Source: Pseudomonas sp. TTU2014-080ASC (GTDB lineage Bacteria; Pseudomonadota; Gammaproteobacteria; Pseudomonadales; Pseudomonadaceae). Taken from it: a DNA stretch of 64,000 nucleotides. This document shows positions 49,984 through 57,211 of the stretch, one piece after another. Position 1 is the stretch's first letter. Each line of letters opens with the position of its first letter. The notes beneath the pieces are model-generated. The model did no database searches, was not told the DNA's origin, and saw only the letters and a list, made by a program, of their open reading frames with translations. The stretch spans positions 186,001-250,000 of the forward strand of contig NZ_LKKK01000011.1 in assembly GCF_001446935.1 (NCBI RefSeq), given 5' to 3'. The position numbers and the translations under genes are program-made.

Positions 49984-50625
49984 TCAGGACAACCCGTGTT
50001 CCTGAATGTAGAGAAACAGGCTGGCCGAAGTGTCCAGCCCGAGCTTGCGCATGGCGCTGCTCTTTTGCGTGCTGATAGTCTGCTTACTGCGGCACAGATA
50101 CTGAGCAATGTTATTTACGCTCATGCCGCTGCCATACAAACGCAGCACCTCAATCTCACGCGGCGTCAACTGCTCCGGCTCCATCAGGGGCTTGCCATGG
50201 TTCGCCTGAGTGGTGTTCAGCAGGGTTCGCAGCGACGGCGAAACAAACGGCGAGCGGCTGTTGGCCGTGACGGCCTTCGGCAAGTCATTCAACAGCCCAC
50301 GCTTACTCACCAAGCCCTGAATCCCTAACTTGAGCACAGTGTTTAGCAGCGCCGGGTTATCCAGCATGGTGATCACCACAATCCCCATCTGCGGATACTG
50401 CGTGCGCAAGCGGCGGATCAAACGGATACCGTCCACCTGCTCACTGCCAGGCATCATCAAATCAGTCAGCAACACTTCACACGGCTTCGCCTGCAAATTG
50501 GCCAGCAACTCATCCACGCTGAACGCCTTGGCCGCGATCTGAATATCCGGCTGACTATCCAACAGCGTCTGGATTCCGATCAGCGTAAGAGGGTGGTCAT
50601 CGGCAAGCTGAACATTGATCGGCAT
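49984..50625 (-). CDS. NarL/LuxR-family response regulator partnering the hybrid kinase
   Basis: 213 residues: receiver domain (MPINVQLADDHPLTLIGIQTLL; phospho-acceptor Asp55 in LLTDLMMPG; Lys in GLVSKRG) and a C-terminal LuxR-type helix-turn-helix (LTPREIEVLRLYGSGMSVNNIAQYLCRSKQTISTQKSSAMRKLGL). This is the EvgA/BvgA plan. The start is at the ATG at 50625; an in-frame GTG at 50667 adds 14 unrelated residues. First gene of the two-gene sensor operon. Confidence 0.92.
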   Translation of the reverse strand: MPINVQLADDHPLTLIGIQTLLDSQPDIQIAAKAFSVDELLANLQAKPCEVLLTDLMMPGSEQVDGIRLIRRLRTQYPQMGIVVITMLDNPALLNTVLKLGIQGLVSKRGLLNDLPKAVTANSRSPFVSPSLRTLLNTTQANHGKPLMEPEQLTPREIEVLRLYGSGMSVNNIAQYLCRSKQTISTQKSSAMRKLGLDTSASLFLYIQEHGLS

Positions 50626-50975
50626 GGGCTTTAAATACTCTTTTCGGGCAATAAGAGGCCCCAACACCAGACTTTCACCTAGAGAGAAAGTGAGCGTTGA
50701 CTACCGGGCAAACGAAATGGGCGGGCAGGATAGCATTACGGAATCAATTCAGAAGATTCGCGCAGAGATTTGGGAATTTTCGTACAGATGTTAGGTGTTT
50801 TGGGTTGGGAGGTTGGTGCTCGGCTGAGTATGGGAGCACTAGATTCAGAGCGTTGTTATGCGGTCAGTGGTTTGTGCGCGATGCTAAGTGATCTCTATTT
50901 CAACACAACGGCGTACGCCAGAAACAAAAAAGCCCCGACGGCGCTAGCACGGTCGGGGCTTTTTGATTTTGCGAT
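50626..50975. other. Gene-free stretch upstream of the response regulator
   Basis: 350 bp running to the tRNA-Gly repeat. It should carry the regulator promoter (minus strand). Apart from the terminator at 50926-50964 I see no gene; short frames here overlap that terminator or lack ribosome sites. Confidence 0.5.
50926..50964. terminator. Bidirectional terminator beside the left att site
   Basis: AAAAAAGCCCCGAC .. GTCGGGGCTTTTT: a 9-bp stem with flanking A and T tracts and a 12-base loop. It lies just outside the 29-bp tRNA-Gly repeat; read on the minus strand it is placed as the original tRNA-Gly terminator would be. Confidence 0.9.
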
Positions 50976-51004
50976 CTGGAGCGGGTGATGGGAATCGAAC
51001 CCAC
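50976..51004 (-). repeat. Left attachment site (tRNA-Gly 3'-end duplicate)
   Basis: 29 bp identical to 57212-57240, covering CCA, acceptor and T arm of tRNA-Gly. The sequence diverges right after it, so no tRNA can be formed here. Confidence 0.92.
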
Positions 51005-51511
51005 TTAGCCGATTGGCAATGTCCTGTAATGCCCGGCATTGTCAGCCTTCGGTCGTAGCCTGTGCCGCATTTTTCCGCCATTCCTTGCAGTCTTTTCGAC
51101 ACTTTTTCGACACACCCATTTGTATTCCTTGCATCGTATCAGTGCCTTTGTGTATACCCATACGGTTTGCAATTACTGCGTGAGATGCGAAAAGTAGAAA
51201 ACTGTGTCATTGCCTATGGTTAACTTTTGAGTGCAGTCGCGGCTATATCTATTACTATGCTTATGCTTACTGAACGGTGGTCGAAGGCCGTAAAAAGATC
51301 AAGAAAAATTTATAATAGCTCGTCAGCTTTTATGGGGGTTGATGGAGTATATAGCTGGCTTGATCAGTGGTATAACTCGGGCTGGTTTTTTTGTAAAATT
51401 TTATCTTCGTATCAAGTTAGGCATCTAACTAATGATTTGGTCAGTTAGCTTCGGTCGTTGGGATGGATAATGTTGTCACTTGATTAAATTTCATTTTCTA
51501 GGAGAGGTTAC
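51005..51511. other. Left-end, AT-rich part of the element
   Basis: 507 bp without a convincing gene. It holds the left integrase arm-type repeat (51093-51113). A 73-codon frame at 51227-51448 has only a TTG start and no ribosome site, so it is not called. Composition becomes AT-rich from about 51100 onward. Confidence 0.5.
51093..51113 (+). repeat. Putative integrase arm-type sites, left
   Basis: Two tandem TTTTCGACAC words 11 bp apart; the 21-bp unit is identical to 57125-57145. They begin 89 bp inside the left core repeat, a plausible arm-site distance for a tyrosine recombinase. Confidence 0.6.
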
Positions 51512-51715
51512 GTGGATATCAATGAATTTAAGCAGCTCCGTGACGAGTTCAAAAAACCAGTGGATTTTAAAACGTTAGTTGATAATGGAGCGCTCATTCA
51601 GAAAGGCCAATCCTACTATATCGGGAAAATGAATCTAATTCCTGAATATGTCACAAAGAAGATAAAGTCGCTTGAGAAAAATAGGTATGGTTTGAAGGTT
51701 ACCTTTTATAAGTAA
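51512..51715 (+). CDS. Small protein of unknown function (element cargo)
   Basis: A 67-residue, Lys-rich soluble protein starting at GTG 51512 behind a good ribosome site (GGAGAGG, 51501-51507). I do not recognise it. Codon use is AT-rich, unlike the replication and integration genes at the other end, which points to separate acquisition. Flanked by gene-poor AT-rich DNA; a 218-bp empty gap follows. Confidence 0.5.
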   Translation: MDINEFKQLRDEFKKPVDFKTLVDNGALIQKGQSYYIGKMNLIPEYVTKKIKSLEKNRYGLKVTFYK

Positions 51716-51933
51716 TTAAGTTTAAGGTCGGTGGGGCTCTGCGTATAAAAGTAGCTCAGTGTTAATAATGCTTAAAAGGTTAAACTCTTGTGAAAATAAA
51801 TCATCGAAGAATTATTAGTAATGCATTTGTGAAATAAAGCTGAGTCTAGTTGGAGCTTTATACGCCTAGGTGGCTGGCAGAGATTTGCGCGTTATCCGTT
51901 TACTGGACTTGCGCTAAGATATAGGATGGCACT

Positions 51934-52389
51934 ATGAAAGGGCATGGCATTAAGATTTTGAAAATGCTTGAAAGACATGGAGAGCTGACGCTTGAGGAAA
52001 TATCAAAATTCGTTCCAAAGAAATATTGCGATCATCGTGATTTTTATATTTTTGCTTCGCTAGTTTCTAATCGGATGATTGATGATGATCTTCTGAAGAA
52101 TGAAAATCCAAATCCAAATAAATACAAAGAGCAAATTTTGGCCAGAAAATTCTTTGCTTGTAGCAGCGCTGAACAGCATGCTGAGTACGGTGCATTATCA
52201 TGGAGTAGCCATGGATGCTCGTTAAAGGATCAAAAATTCTCACTTACGGGCAGTGGAAGTCTCTATCTTTCGGAACTCCGAGCAAAGCGTACTGAGCGAA
52301 TTTTTGTTCTATTTTCTGGGATTTTTGTGGGTGTAGTGGTCGCTTTTATGAGCACAAATTTTCAGGCCTTTGTTAAGGCTTGTTCCTAA
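51934..52389 (+). CDS. Unknown protein: winged-helix-like N-terminus, C-terminal membrane helix
   Basis: 151 residues, AT-rich codons. The first 60 residues look like a winged helix (GIKILKMLERHGELTLEEISKFV.. HRDFYIFASLVSNRMI). The C-terminus is one hydrophobic helix (RIFVLFSGIFVGVVVAFMS), so the protein is likely tail-anchored with its domain in the cytoplasm. I cannot assign a family. A cytoplasmic domain plus membrane anchor, in the cargo slot of a phage-like element, is compatible with a superinfection-exclusion or defence role, but nothing here proves it. Confidence 0.6.
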   Translation: MKGHGIKILKMLERHGELTLEEISKFVPKKYCDHRDFYIFASLVSNRMIDDDLLKNENPNPNKYKEQILARKFFACSSAEQHAEYGALSWSSHGCSLKDQKFSLTGSGSLYLSELRAKRTERIFVLFSGIFVGVVVAFMSTNFQAFVKACS

Positions 52390-52453
52390 CAAATTGCTCA
52401 ACTATCACTTACTTAAATTAATCAATTGGTAGTGGTTATAATGCGGGGCGCAA

Positions 52454-53017
52454 CTATTTTCTATTCTCGATCCCAATCTCAAACCTGCAGTTTCTTTGCT
52501 CAATACTTCCTTCGCGCCACATCCAGGAACATGCTTGGTCTCTAACTTTTGGTTTTTCTTTTATGGTTATGACTTTCAGTCCGCCTGAAGACTTTTCCGT
52601 CTGAACCGGCTGCTCGCTTACCTTGAGGCTAAGTACGTTGTCTGCGCCTCTTGGTATGTAGTTCTGATCGTTGAATACGGTTTGTTTGATGACGGTGTTT
52701 TCAACGCTGACCGGTGCTTGAGCGGGTTGCCGTTGAAGTTGGGCGTCTAGCCTTGCTTGTTCTTCGACGATTCTGTCCCAGTCTTTAGCGGGTAGTTTTT
52801 CTGAGCGGGTGATTTCCGCTATTGGGGCTGGTTTGGCGGGAGAGGGCTTCTCAGCCAAGTTTTGTACGGTGCCTTTCAGGAAGGCTGAGCCTGCTAGGTG
52901 AAGCAAGCCCAGGGTGATGCAGGTGCCGACGATGCCGGGGATGATCCACGCTTTGCCTCTTCCTTTGTTAGCGCGAGTCTGGAGGTAGCTTGGGGCGTCG
53001 TTCCAATCAGCCTGCAT
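52454..53017 (-). CDS. Membrane-anchored protein of unknown function
   Basis: 187 residues: a short cytoplasmic start, one membrane helix (AWIIPGIVGTCITLGLLHLAGSAFL, about 23-47), then a proline- and glutamine-rich periplasmic region with a C-terminal pair of cysteines (RDQACSWMWREGSIEQRNCRFE) that may form a disulfide. It is transcribed after the regulator gene at 53051-53308 (33-bp gap). I do not recognise the family. Topology resembles accessory envelope proteins of inoviruses, but it has no Walker motif and so is not Zot. Confidence 0.72.
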   Translation of the reverse strand: MQADWNDAPSYLQTRANKGRGKAWIIPGIVGTCITLGLLHLAGSAFLKGTVQNLAEKPSPAKPAPIAEITRSEKLPAKDWDRIVEEQARLDAQLQRQPAQAPVSVENTVIKQTVFNDQNYIPRGADNVLSLKVSEQPVQTEKSSGGLKVITIKEKPKVRDQACSWMWREGSIEQRNCRFEIGIENRK

Positions 53018-53050
53018 TTATCTGTTCCTTATCTATCTTGTACTGAGCGA

Positions 53051-53308
53051 TTACTCGCTAGCTTTCGGATTAGCTTCGTCGTAGTCCGGGCTAGTCTGGC
53101 CAATCTCGGGGGCAATCTGACCTCCTGCTAGCCACATGGTGTACTGCGGAAAGAGCTTCAGTAGTTCCTCGATCTCTTCTGTACTCATCCTGATCGACTT
53201 GTAGCGCACGGTTTGCCAGCGCACGAGTCCGATCTGAGTTTCTCTGATAAGCCTTTCAAACCCAGCTTTGTCGATGAGCGTTCTAGCTCTGTCGCGTATT
53301 GATTCCAT
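53051..53308 (-). CDS. Putative DNA-binding regulator of the element (repressor candidate)
   Basis: 85 residues. The first half (ARTLIDKAGFERLIRETQIGLVRWQTVRYKSIRMSTEEIEELLKLFP) reads like a helix-turn-helix; the rest includes QYTMWLAGGQIAPEIGQTSPDYDEA, a tail I associate with small regulators in Pseudomonas prophages. It is divergent from the small-gene stack, with two palindromic operators in between, which is the layout of a lysogeny repressor switch. The exact family is not certain. Confidence 0.75.
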   Translation of the reverse strand: MESIRDRARTLIDKAGFERLIRETQIGLVRWQTVRYKSIRMSTEEIEELLKLFPQYTMWLAGGQIAPEIGQTSPDYDEANPKASE

Positions 53309-53325
53309 TTTGATCTAAATAATTG

Positions 53326-53344
53326 CACTGCAATTATTGCAGTG
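53326..53344. promoter_or_regulatory. Palindromic operator O1
   Basis: CACTGCAA-TTA-TTGCAGTG: a perfect 8-bp inverted repeat, 17 bp from the regulator start codon. It is identical to O2 except for the 3-base spacer. Confidence 0.8.
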
Positions 53345-53380
53345 AGCCCAAAGTGAGGGCATAGTGGAATTCAGTTGTTG

Positions 53381-53399
53381 CACTGCAATAGTTGCAGTG
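53381..53399. promoter_or_regulatory. Palindromic operator O2
   Basis: CACTGCAA-TAG-TTGCAGTG, 55 bp (about five helical turns) from O1 and 39 bp before the start of the rightward gene stack. Each operator is followed by CATAGTGGA, which may be part of a -10 region. Confidence 0.8.
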
Positions 53400-53438
53400 A
53401 TCAGTTTGCCTAGAAACCGACATAGTGGATTAAAGCTA

Positions 53439-53657
53439 ATGAATACGGAAGACCTGGATCCCCAAGCGCTTAATGGCGCGCCACCACTTATGCCATGGCG
53501 CAAGTTTGCCGACTGGATCGGTATGGGCGAAGAGCCAATTGTGGTGCGTACCTGGCTGGATCGCGGCTACCTGCCCGCCAAAAAAGTTGGCAAGCGCACC
53601 ATGGTTAATGTGGCGCTGCTCCAAGCTCAGCTTATGGAACAGGACTGGACGCTATGA
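53439..53657 (+). CDS. Small helix-turn-helix protein, excisionase-like
   Basis: 72 residues, MerR/excisionase-like: LMPWRKFADWIGMGEEPIVVRTWLDRGYLPAKKVGKRTMVNVALLQAQL, where a helix-turn-helix is followed by a basic wing. First gene right of the operators. From knowledge of Pf phages, a small Xis protein at this place directs excision and counters the repressor. The start is the ATG at 53439; a longer frame reaches back through the operators and is rejected. The stop overlaps the next gene (ATGA). Confidence 0.78.
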   Translation: MNTEDLDPQALNGAPPLMPWRKFADWIGMGEEPIVVRTWLDRGYLPAKKVGKRTMVNVALLQAQLMEQDWTL

Positions 53658-53830
53658 GCCGCACCTATCCGCAATTCAAATTACGCCTGCCCGCTGAGCT
53701 GCGTGCCCAGGTCGAGCAGGGCGCTAAAACTTCACGCCGTTCGCTTAATTCGGAAATTGTGTTTCGCCTCGAAAGCAGCTTCACGGCTCAAGCCCAGCAC
53801 AAGGATGCGTGCCATGAAAATCAGCAATAA
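53654..53830 (+). CDS. Small Arc-type ribbon-helix-helix protein
   Basis: 58 residues: MSRTYPQFKLRLPAELRAQV then EQGAKTSRRSLNSEIVFRLES. The beta-strand QFKLRLP and the RRSLNSEIVFRLE helix are the Arc/MetJ pattern. It starts within the stop of the preceding gene (ATGA) and overlaps the next gene by 17 bases, so it is almost surely translated. It probably acts as a dimeric transcriptional regulator or copy-control protein for the element. Confidence 0.78.
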   Translation: MSRTYPQFKLRLPAELRAQVEQGAKTSRRSLNSEIVFRLESSFTAQAQHKDACHENQQ

Positions 53831-54029
53831 CAGCCTCGACCTATGCAGCGTAAAAACCTTCGCCGAGCTAAGCGGTGTATCCGTCGAGGAGGTGGTTGAT
53901 TGGGTGGATAACGGCACGGTGCCGGGCATGAAGCTAGCAGGTATGCGCATGGTCAATCTGGCCCGCCTGTGTGCGGATTTGGACAAGGGTAAACGTAGCT
54001 TCAATAAGGGGGATTACAGCCATGTCTAG
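53814..54029 (+). CDS. Second small helix-turn-helix protein (MerR/excisionase-like)
   Basis: 71 residues: LCSVKTFAELSGVSVEEVVDWVDNGTVPGMKLAGMRMVNLARLCADL. A helix-turn-helix plus wing is similar in plan to the protein at 53439, suggesting an old duplication or complementary Xis/activator roles. The ATG at 53814 lies inside the preceding gene; the stop overlaps the following gene by 8 bases. Confidence 0.72.
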   Translation: MKISNNSLDLCSVKTFAELSGVSVEEVVDWVDNGTVPGMKLAGMRMVNLARLCADLDKGKRSFNKGDYSHV

Positions 54030-54411
54030 CGATTTCACTGTCGTGGATGCGTCAGTTGCCATGGACTACGTGGGCAAGACGGTGCTGGTTGAGCAGGTCT
54101 GGGCGGGTGATCCTGAGCCGCTTTGGTCCGTAATACAGATTGTGGGGGTGGTGCTGCCTTATCAGGGCACCTATCCGCATGGCCACTTTCTGGTCGCGCC
54201 ACAAGGCAGAAACGACAAATACCCTGATGAAGTCTTCTTCTCCGATATCCGAACCATTCGGGTGATGCGGCACCGCGACCGGCAGGGTTCCGGCAACGTA
54301 CTGGACCGCATCGCCCACCCCAATCTGAATGGGTCAAGGGCCGCGCTCCCGGCTCGTCGTAACAGCCTTTTTGTTACGTCGAACGGAAGCACGGGCGCAG
54401 CGCACCCTTGA
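54022..54411 (+). CDS. Unknown small protein of the element
   Basis: 129 residues, soluble, no recognised family. The N-terminal 90 residues ([73 protein letters not shown]) look like a compact beta-rich domain; the last 35 residues are low in structure. Fourth of the overlapping small genes, with a GGGGGATT ribosome site. It may be an element-specific regulator or nucleic-acid-binding protein. Confidence 0.65.
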   Translation: MSSDFTVVDASVAMDYVGKTVLVEQVWAGDPEPLWSVIQIVGVVLPYQGTYPHGHFLVAPQGRNDKYPDEVFFSDIRTIRVMRHRDRQGSGNVLDRIAHPNLNGSRAALPARRNSLFVTSNGSTGAAHP

Positions 54412-54423
54412 GCCAATCACGCT

Positions 54424-54795
54424 ATGTACAGCCTGAATACGGGAGTGTGGGGCGGCTTTACCGGCCCGCGCTCCCGAGCCCTCGGCGGCAAGAGCGGGAT
54501 GACAAGGGCAGAGCCCTTGGTGTGTTTCAGCCCGCCCAATACTGATATCGCCGGTATAACGCTGCTGTGTGCCTGCCTTGTGTTGTGGTGTGCGCTGGTC
54601 AGCAGCCTGCCGCCTATGTCCCAGCCTTCATTTATGGGTTTCGATCAGGACGATAAAACCTGCTCCAAGCCGTTTGATCCGACCCTGCTTACTGCTACCG
54701 CTCAAGCCAATGCGCGGTGCACCTCGGCGCGCCTGATTCACGTGTGGCGGCACGCCGGACGTGAACCCGACGCGGCGAGTGCGCCTACGCGCTGA
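54424..54795 (+). CDS. Doubtful frame with one hydrophobic segment
   Basis: A 123-codon frame between the small-gene stack and the replication gene. It includes one hydrophobic stretch ([18 protein letters not shown]), with a Gly/Arg-rich start and a weak ribosome site. A shorter start at 54502 (MTRAEPLVC) would leave a small single-span membrane protein. A minor coat-like or assembly role cannot be excluded, but the sequence gives no family match. Confidence 0.35.
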   Translation: MYSLNTGVWGGFTGPRSRALGGKSGMTRAEPLVCFSPPNTDIAGITLLCACLVLWCALVSSLPPMSQPSFMGFDQDDKTCSKPFDPTLLTATAQANARCTSARLIHVWRHAGREPDAASAPTR

Positions 54796-54814
54796 CGTCC
54801 CTGTAGCACGTCAG
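54792..54814 (+). promoter_or_regulatory. Hairpin before the replication gene
   Basis: CTGACGT - CCCTGTAGC - ACGTCAG, a perfect 7-bp inverted repeat without T-tract, 49 bp before the rep start. It is a candidate for the nicking site of rolling-circle replication or for rep control. Confidence 0.4.
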
Positions 54815-54862
54815 GTAGAGAGACGAAAACGTAAGCAATATTCAGCATTAAAGGAATGAATC

Positions 54863-56152
54863 ATGACTAAGACAGTTAAACCAAAAGACTCCCTGCGGTT
54901 GGACATGGAAGCAAACGAAGACCCGAAAGGCCGTTTGTTCTTTGAGCCGGGTTCAGCGCGTGTCGTCGACCTGTCCAAGGTGAACCTTTTGCACTGCGGC
55001 GTGGATACGGTGCGCCAGTTGTACCGTGGGCTGATCCGCCCTGAAATCATGGTGCTGTTTGATAAGCCTGGTGTCTTGGTGGATTTTGCCGGGCAGCGCT
55101 GGCATGCAGGGCGCGTGGGCAAGGATTCGGGCTACCAGTACAAGCTGCAAAACGCTGATCTGGGCATCATCCTGCTGATCAAGAACTTCAACGCCAAGCT
55201 GGAGAACATCGGCCCACATCTGAAAATTGAAGTGTCACCGCACGCGATTGATGCGCTGTCGCCTGCACGCCTGCAAGAACACCTCGATCACTACGCTGCA
55301 GCCGTTCTGACCCACGTTGAGCGCAACCAGTGTGCGGTGCATCTGGCGTTAGACCTGCAAGGCTGGACACCACCGGCTGACCTGACGGCTCGTATGCATT
55401 GCCGGGCGCGGACAGTGCGGGATATCTCCGGGATCAGTGAGGTGCAGTGGACGATGGAGGCGGCTACCTACGGTAAGGGGCAATCCTTCCTGTTCGGCTC
55501 TGCGGGTGGCGTCCAGCTGGCTATCTACAACAAGACGCTACAGGCTCGCGCTACGGACAAGCTGGACTATTGGGAAAGCGTGTGGCGTCGCCGTGACAGC
55601 TTCGATGTGAATGACCCGTGCAATTACGATCAGGCCAAGGATGTGTGGCGTATTGAGCTGCGCTATCACCATTGTGTTGTTCAGCAATTCGCCTGCGGTT
55701 CAGTTGATCTGCACACCGGCGAGGCAATCGAAACGGACAGCTTTGCCGCCTTTGCTCCACACCTCGACGGCTTGTGGGAATACGGTTTGCGCCAGTTCAA
55801 GTACCTGTCGCGCCCAGGCTATTTTGAGCCGATCTGGACGCTGATTCGTCAGGACGCCCGCGTTGATCTGCCGGTTGACTCACTGCTGGAGAAGACGGAG
55901 TACAAGCGCCATTACAAAACGTCCCGTGGCTTTACGGGCAAGAATGTGGAGCTGTTCCTGGGCAACTTCGTCAGCTTGATTGCGCGGGAGAGAGTGGGCG
56001 CAAAAAAGGCGTTTGAAACCCTTAAGCAGTGGGACTGTTGGCCGGTGATTCGCGAACACTACGCCGCTAAAGAAATGAGTGAGCGTGACCTGTATCTGCA
56101 TATCAAGAATCTGCTGGAAGAACGGCAGGTCAGGTGGGGCAGGGCCGTTTAA
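54863..56152 (+). CDS. Pf-phage-type replication initiation protein
   Basis: 429 residues. The sequence (DSLRLDMEANEDPKGRLFFEPGSARVVDLSKVNLLHCGVDTVRQLYRG; VEWTMEAATYGKGQSFLFGSAGGVQLAIYNKTLQA-like core; KDVWRIELRYHH) belongs with the replication initiators of Pseudomonas Pf inoviruses (product of the gene just before the Pf4 integrase). Such proteins nick the replicative form and start rolling-circle replication. It is full length with a GGAATG ribosome site. It overlaps the integrase start by 1 base (TAATG), so the two are coupled. Confidence 0.85.
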   Translation: MTKTVKPKDSLRLDMEANEDPKGRLFFEPGSARVVDLSKVNLLHCGVDTVRQLYRGLIRPEIMVLFDKPGVLVDFAGQRWHAGRVGKDSGYQYKLQNADLGIILLIKNFNAKLENIGPHLKIEVSPHAIDALSPARLQEHLDHYAAAVLTHVERNQCAVHLALDLQGWTPPADLTARMHCRARTVRDISGISEVQWTMEAATYGKGQSFLFGSAGGVQLAIYNKTLQARATDKLDYWESVWRRRDSFDVNDPCNYDQAKDVWRIELRYHHCVVQQFACGSVDLHTGEAIETDSFAAFAPHLDGLWEYGLRQFKYLSRPGYFEPIWTLIRQDARVDLPVDSLLEKTEYKRHYKTSRGFTGKNVELFLGNFVSLIARERVGAKKAFETLKQWDCWPVIREHYAAKEMSERDLYLHIKNLLEERQVRWGRAV

Positions 56153-57165
56153 TGGCGATTGTTCAGCAGCCCAATGGACGTTGGAAAGCCGATATTGAGC
56201 CGATCAAGGGCAAGCGCTTCCGCAAGACCTTCAAAACCAAAGGTGAGGCCCAGCGCTTTGAGGCGTCATGCCGGACAAAGTTGATTGAAACGCCGGATTG
56301 GTCGCCTAAGCCTAAAGACCGTCGGCGCCTATCTGAGCTTGCTGAGCTGTATCACGTTTTGCACGGGCACTCGCTGGCTGATTCTGTCCGCCTGAAACAG
56401 GTGCTGGCTCAGTTGGTGCGGGATTTGGGCAATCCGGTGGCGGTGGTTTTTACGGCTGATCAGTTCTGCAAACTGCGGGGTGATTATCTGGCTGCGGGTG
56501 TGCATGGCAAAACGCTGAATAACCGCCTGGGTTATCTCAAGTCGATGTTCAATGAGCTGAATCGCCTGGGTGCAATCGACTATCCGAACCCGTTGGCTAA
56601 GGTCAGACCACTACGGCTCCAGGAGCGCCCGCTGTCGTATTTGACACATGACCAAATTGCAGAGCTGCTGGCGGCTTTTGACAGTTACCCGGACTGTGAG
56701 CACTTGGCCCTGATTGCCCGTGTGTGTCTGGCTACTGGTGCGCGTTGGGGAGAGGCTCAGGGGCTTACGCCTGATCGGGTGAAAAACGGTGCGGTGGTGT
56801 TTGCTAATACCAAGTCGAAGCGCACGCGCAGTATTCCGATCCATCCAGAATTGGAAAAAGCGTTGCTGGGTTACTTCAAGCGGAATGGCTTGTTCCCAAA
56901 CTGCATCCGGCATTTCAGCCGTGTACTGAACACCACTTCAATTCGTCTGCCTGCTGGCCAAGCTACCCATGTGTTGCGGCATACCTTTGCCAGTCACTTC
57001 GTTATGGCTGGGGGCAATATTCTGGCTTTGCAAAAAGTGCTTGGGCACTCGTCCGTCACTATGACCATGCGTTATGCCCATCTGGCACCTGAGCATTTGA
57101 AGGAAGCGCTGCGGCTGAATCCGATTTTCGACACTTTTTCGACACCTACAGGTGCCGGAAACTAA
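56152..57165 (+). CDS. Tyrosine recombinase / integrase of the element
   Basis: 337 residues. N-terminal arm-binding region (MAIVQQPNGRWKADIEPIKGKRFRKTFKTKGEAQRFE), core-binding helices (about 58-150), and a catalytic domain with Arg198 (TGARWGEAQG), H273-x-x-R276 (HVLRHTFASHF), His299 (LGHSS) and nucleophile Tyr308 (MRYAHL). All catalytic residues are present, so it should be active. The start is the ATG at 56152. Its 3' codons contain the right arm-type repeats, and it reads toward the right att site 47 bp away. Confidence 0.95.
   Translation: MAIVQQPNGRWKADIEPIKGKRFRKTFKTKGEAQRFEASCRTKLIETPDWSPKPKDRRRLSELAELYHVLHGHSLADSVRLKQVLAQLVRDLGNPVAVVFTADQFCKLRGDYLAAGVHGKTLNNRLGYLKSMFNELNRLGAIDYPNPLAKVRPLRLQERPLSYLTHDQIAELLAAFDSYPDCEHLALIARVCLATGARWGEAQGLTPDRVKNGAVVFANTKSKRTRSIPIHPELEKALLGYFKRNGLFPNCIRHFSRVLNTTSIRLPAGQATHVLRHTFASHFVMAGGNILALQKVLGHSSVTMTMRYAHLAPEHLKEALRLNPIFDTFSTPTGAGN
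57125..57145 (+). repeat. Putative integrase arm-type sites, right
   Basis: Two tandem TTTTCGACAC words identical to 51093-51113, embedded in the last codons of the integrase gene (encoding FDTFST), 67 bp from the right core repeat. Confidence 0.6.
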
Positions 57166-57200
57166 AAAGCCCCGAAAACTTGTTTGTTTTCAGGGCTTTA
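57164..57200. terminator. Bidirectional terminator after the integrase
   Basis: AAAGCCC..GGGCTTT with inner GAAAAC/GTTTTC and one C-A mismatch, loop TTGTTT. It ends the integrase transcript on the plus strand and the tRNA-Gly transcript on the minus strand. Confidence 0.88.
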
Positions 57201-57211
57201 GAGATTTGATT

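Noticed and set aside
50770..50988. 72-codon frame before the left att site
   Set aside because: Overlaps the terminator at 50926-50964 and the att repeat; no ribosome site.
51005..51120. Idea that the left TTTTCGACAC repeats are a relic of a second integrase gene (tandem integration)
   Set aside because: Similarity to the integrase 3' end stops exactly at the 21-bp unit on both sides, so arm-type binding sites explain it better.
51227..51448. 73-codon frame in the left end of the element
   Set aside because: TTG start, no ribosome site, odd composition; not supported as a gene.
52454..53017. Membrane protein as a Zot-like assembly ATPase
   Set aside because: Only 187 residues, with no Walker A or B motif; it has a single membrane helix and a Pro/Gln-rich region.
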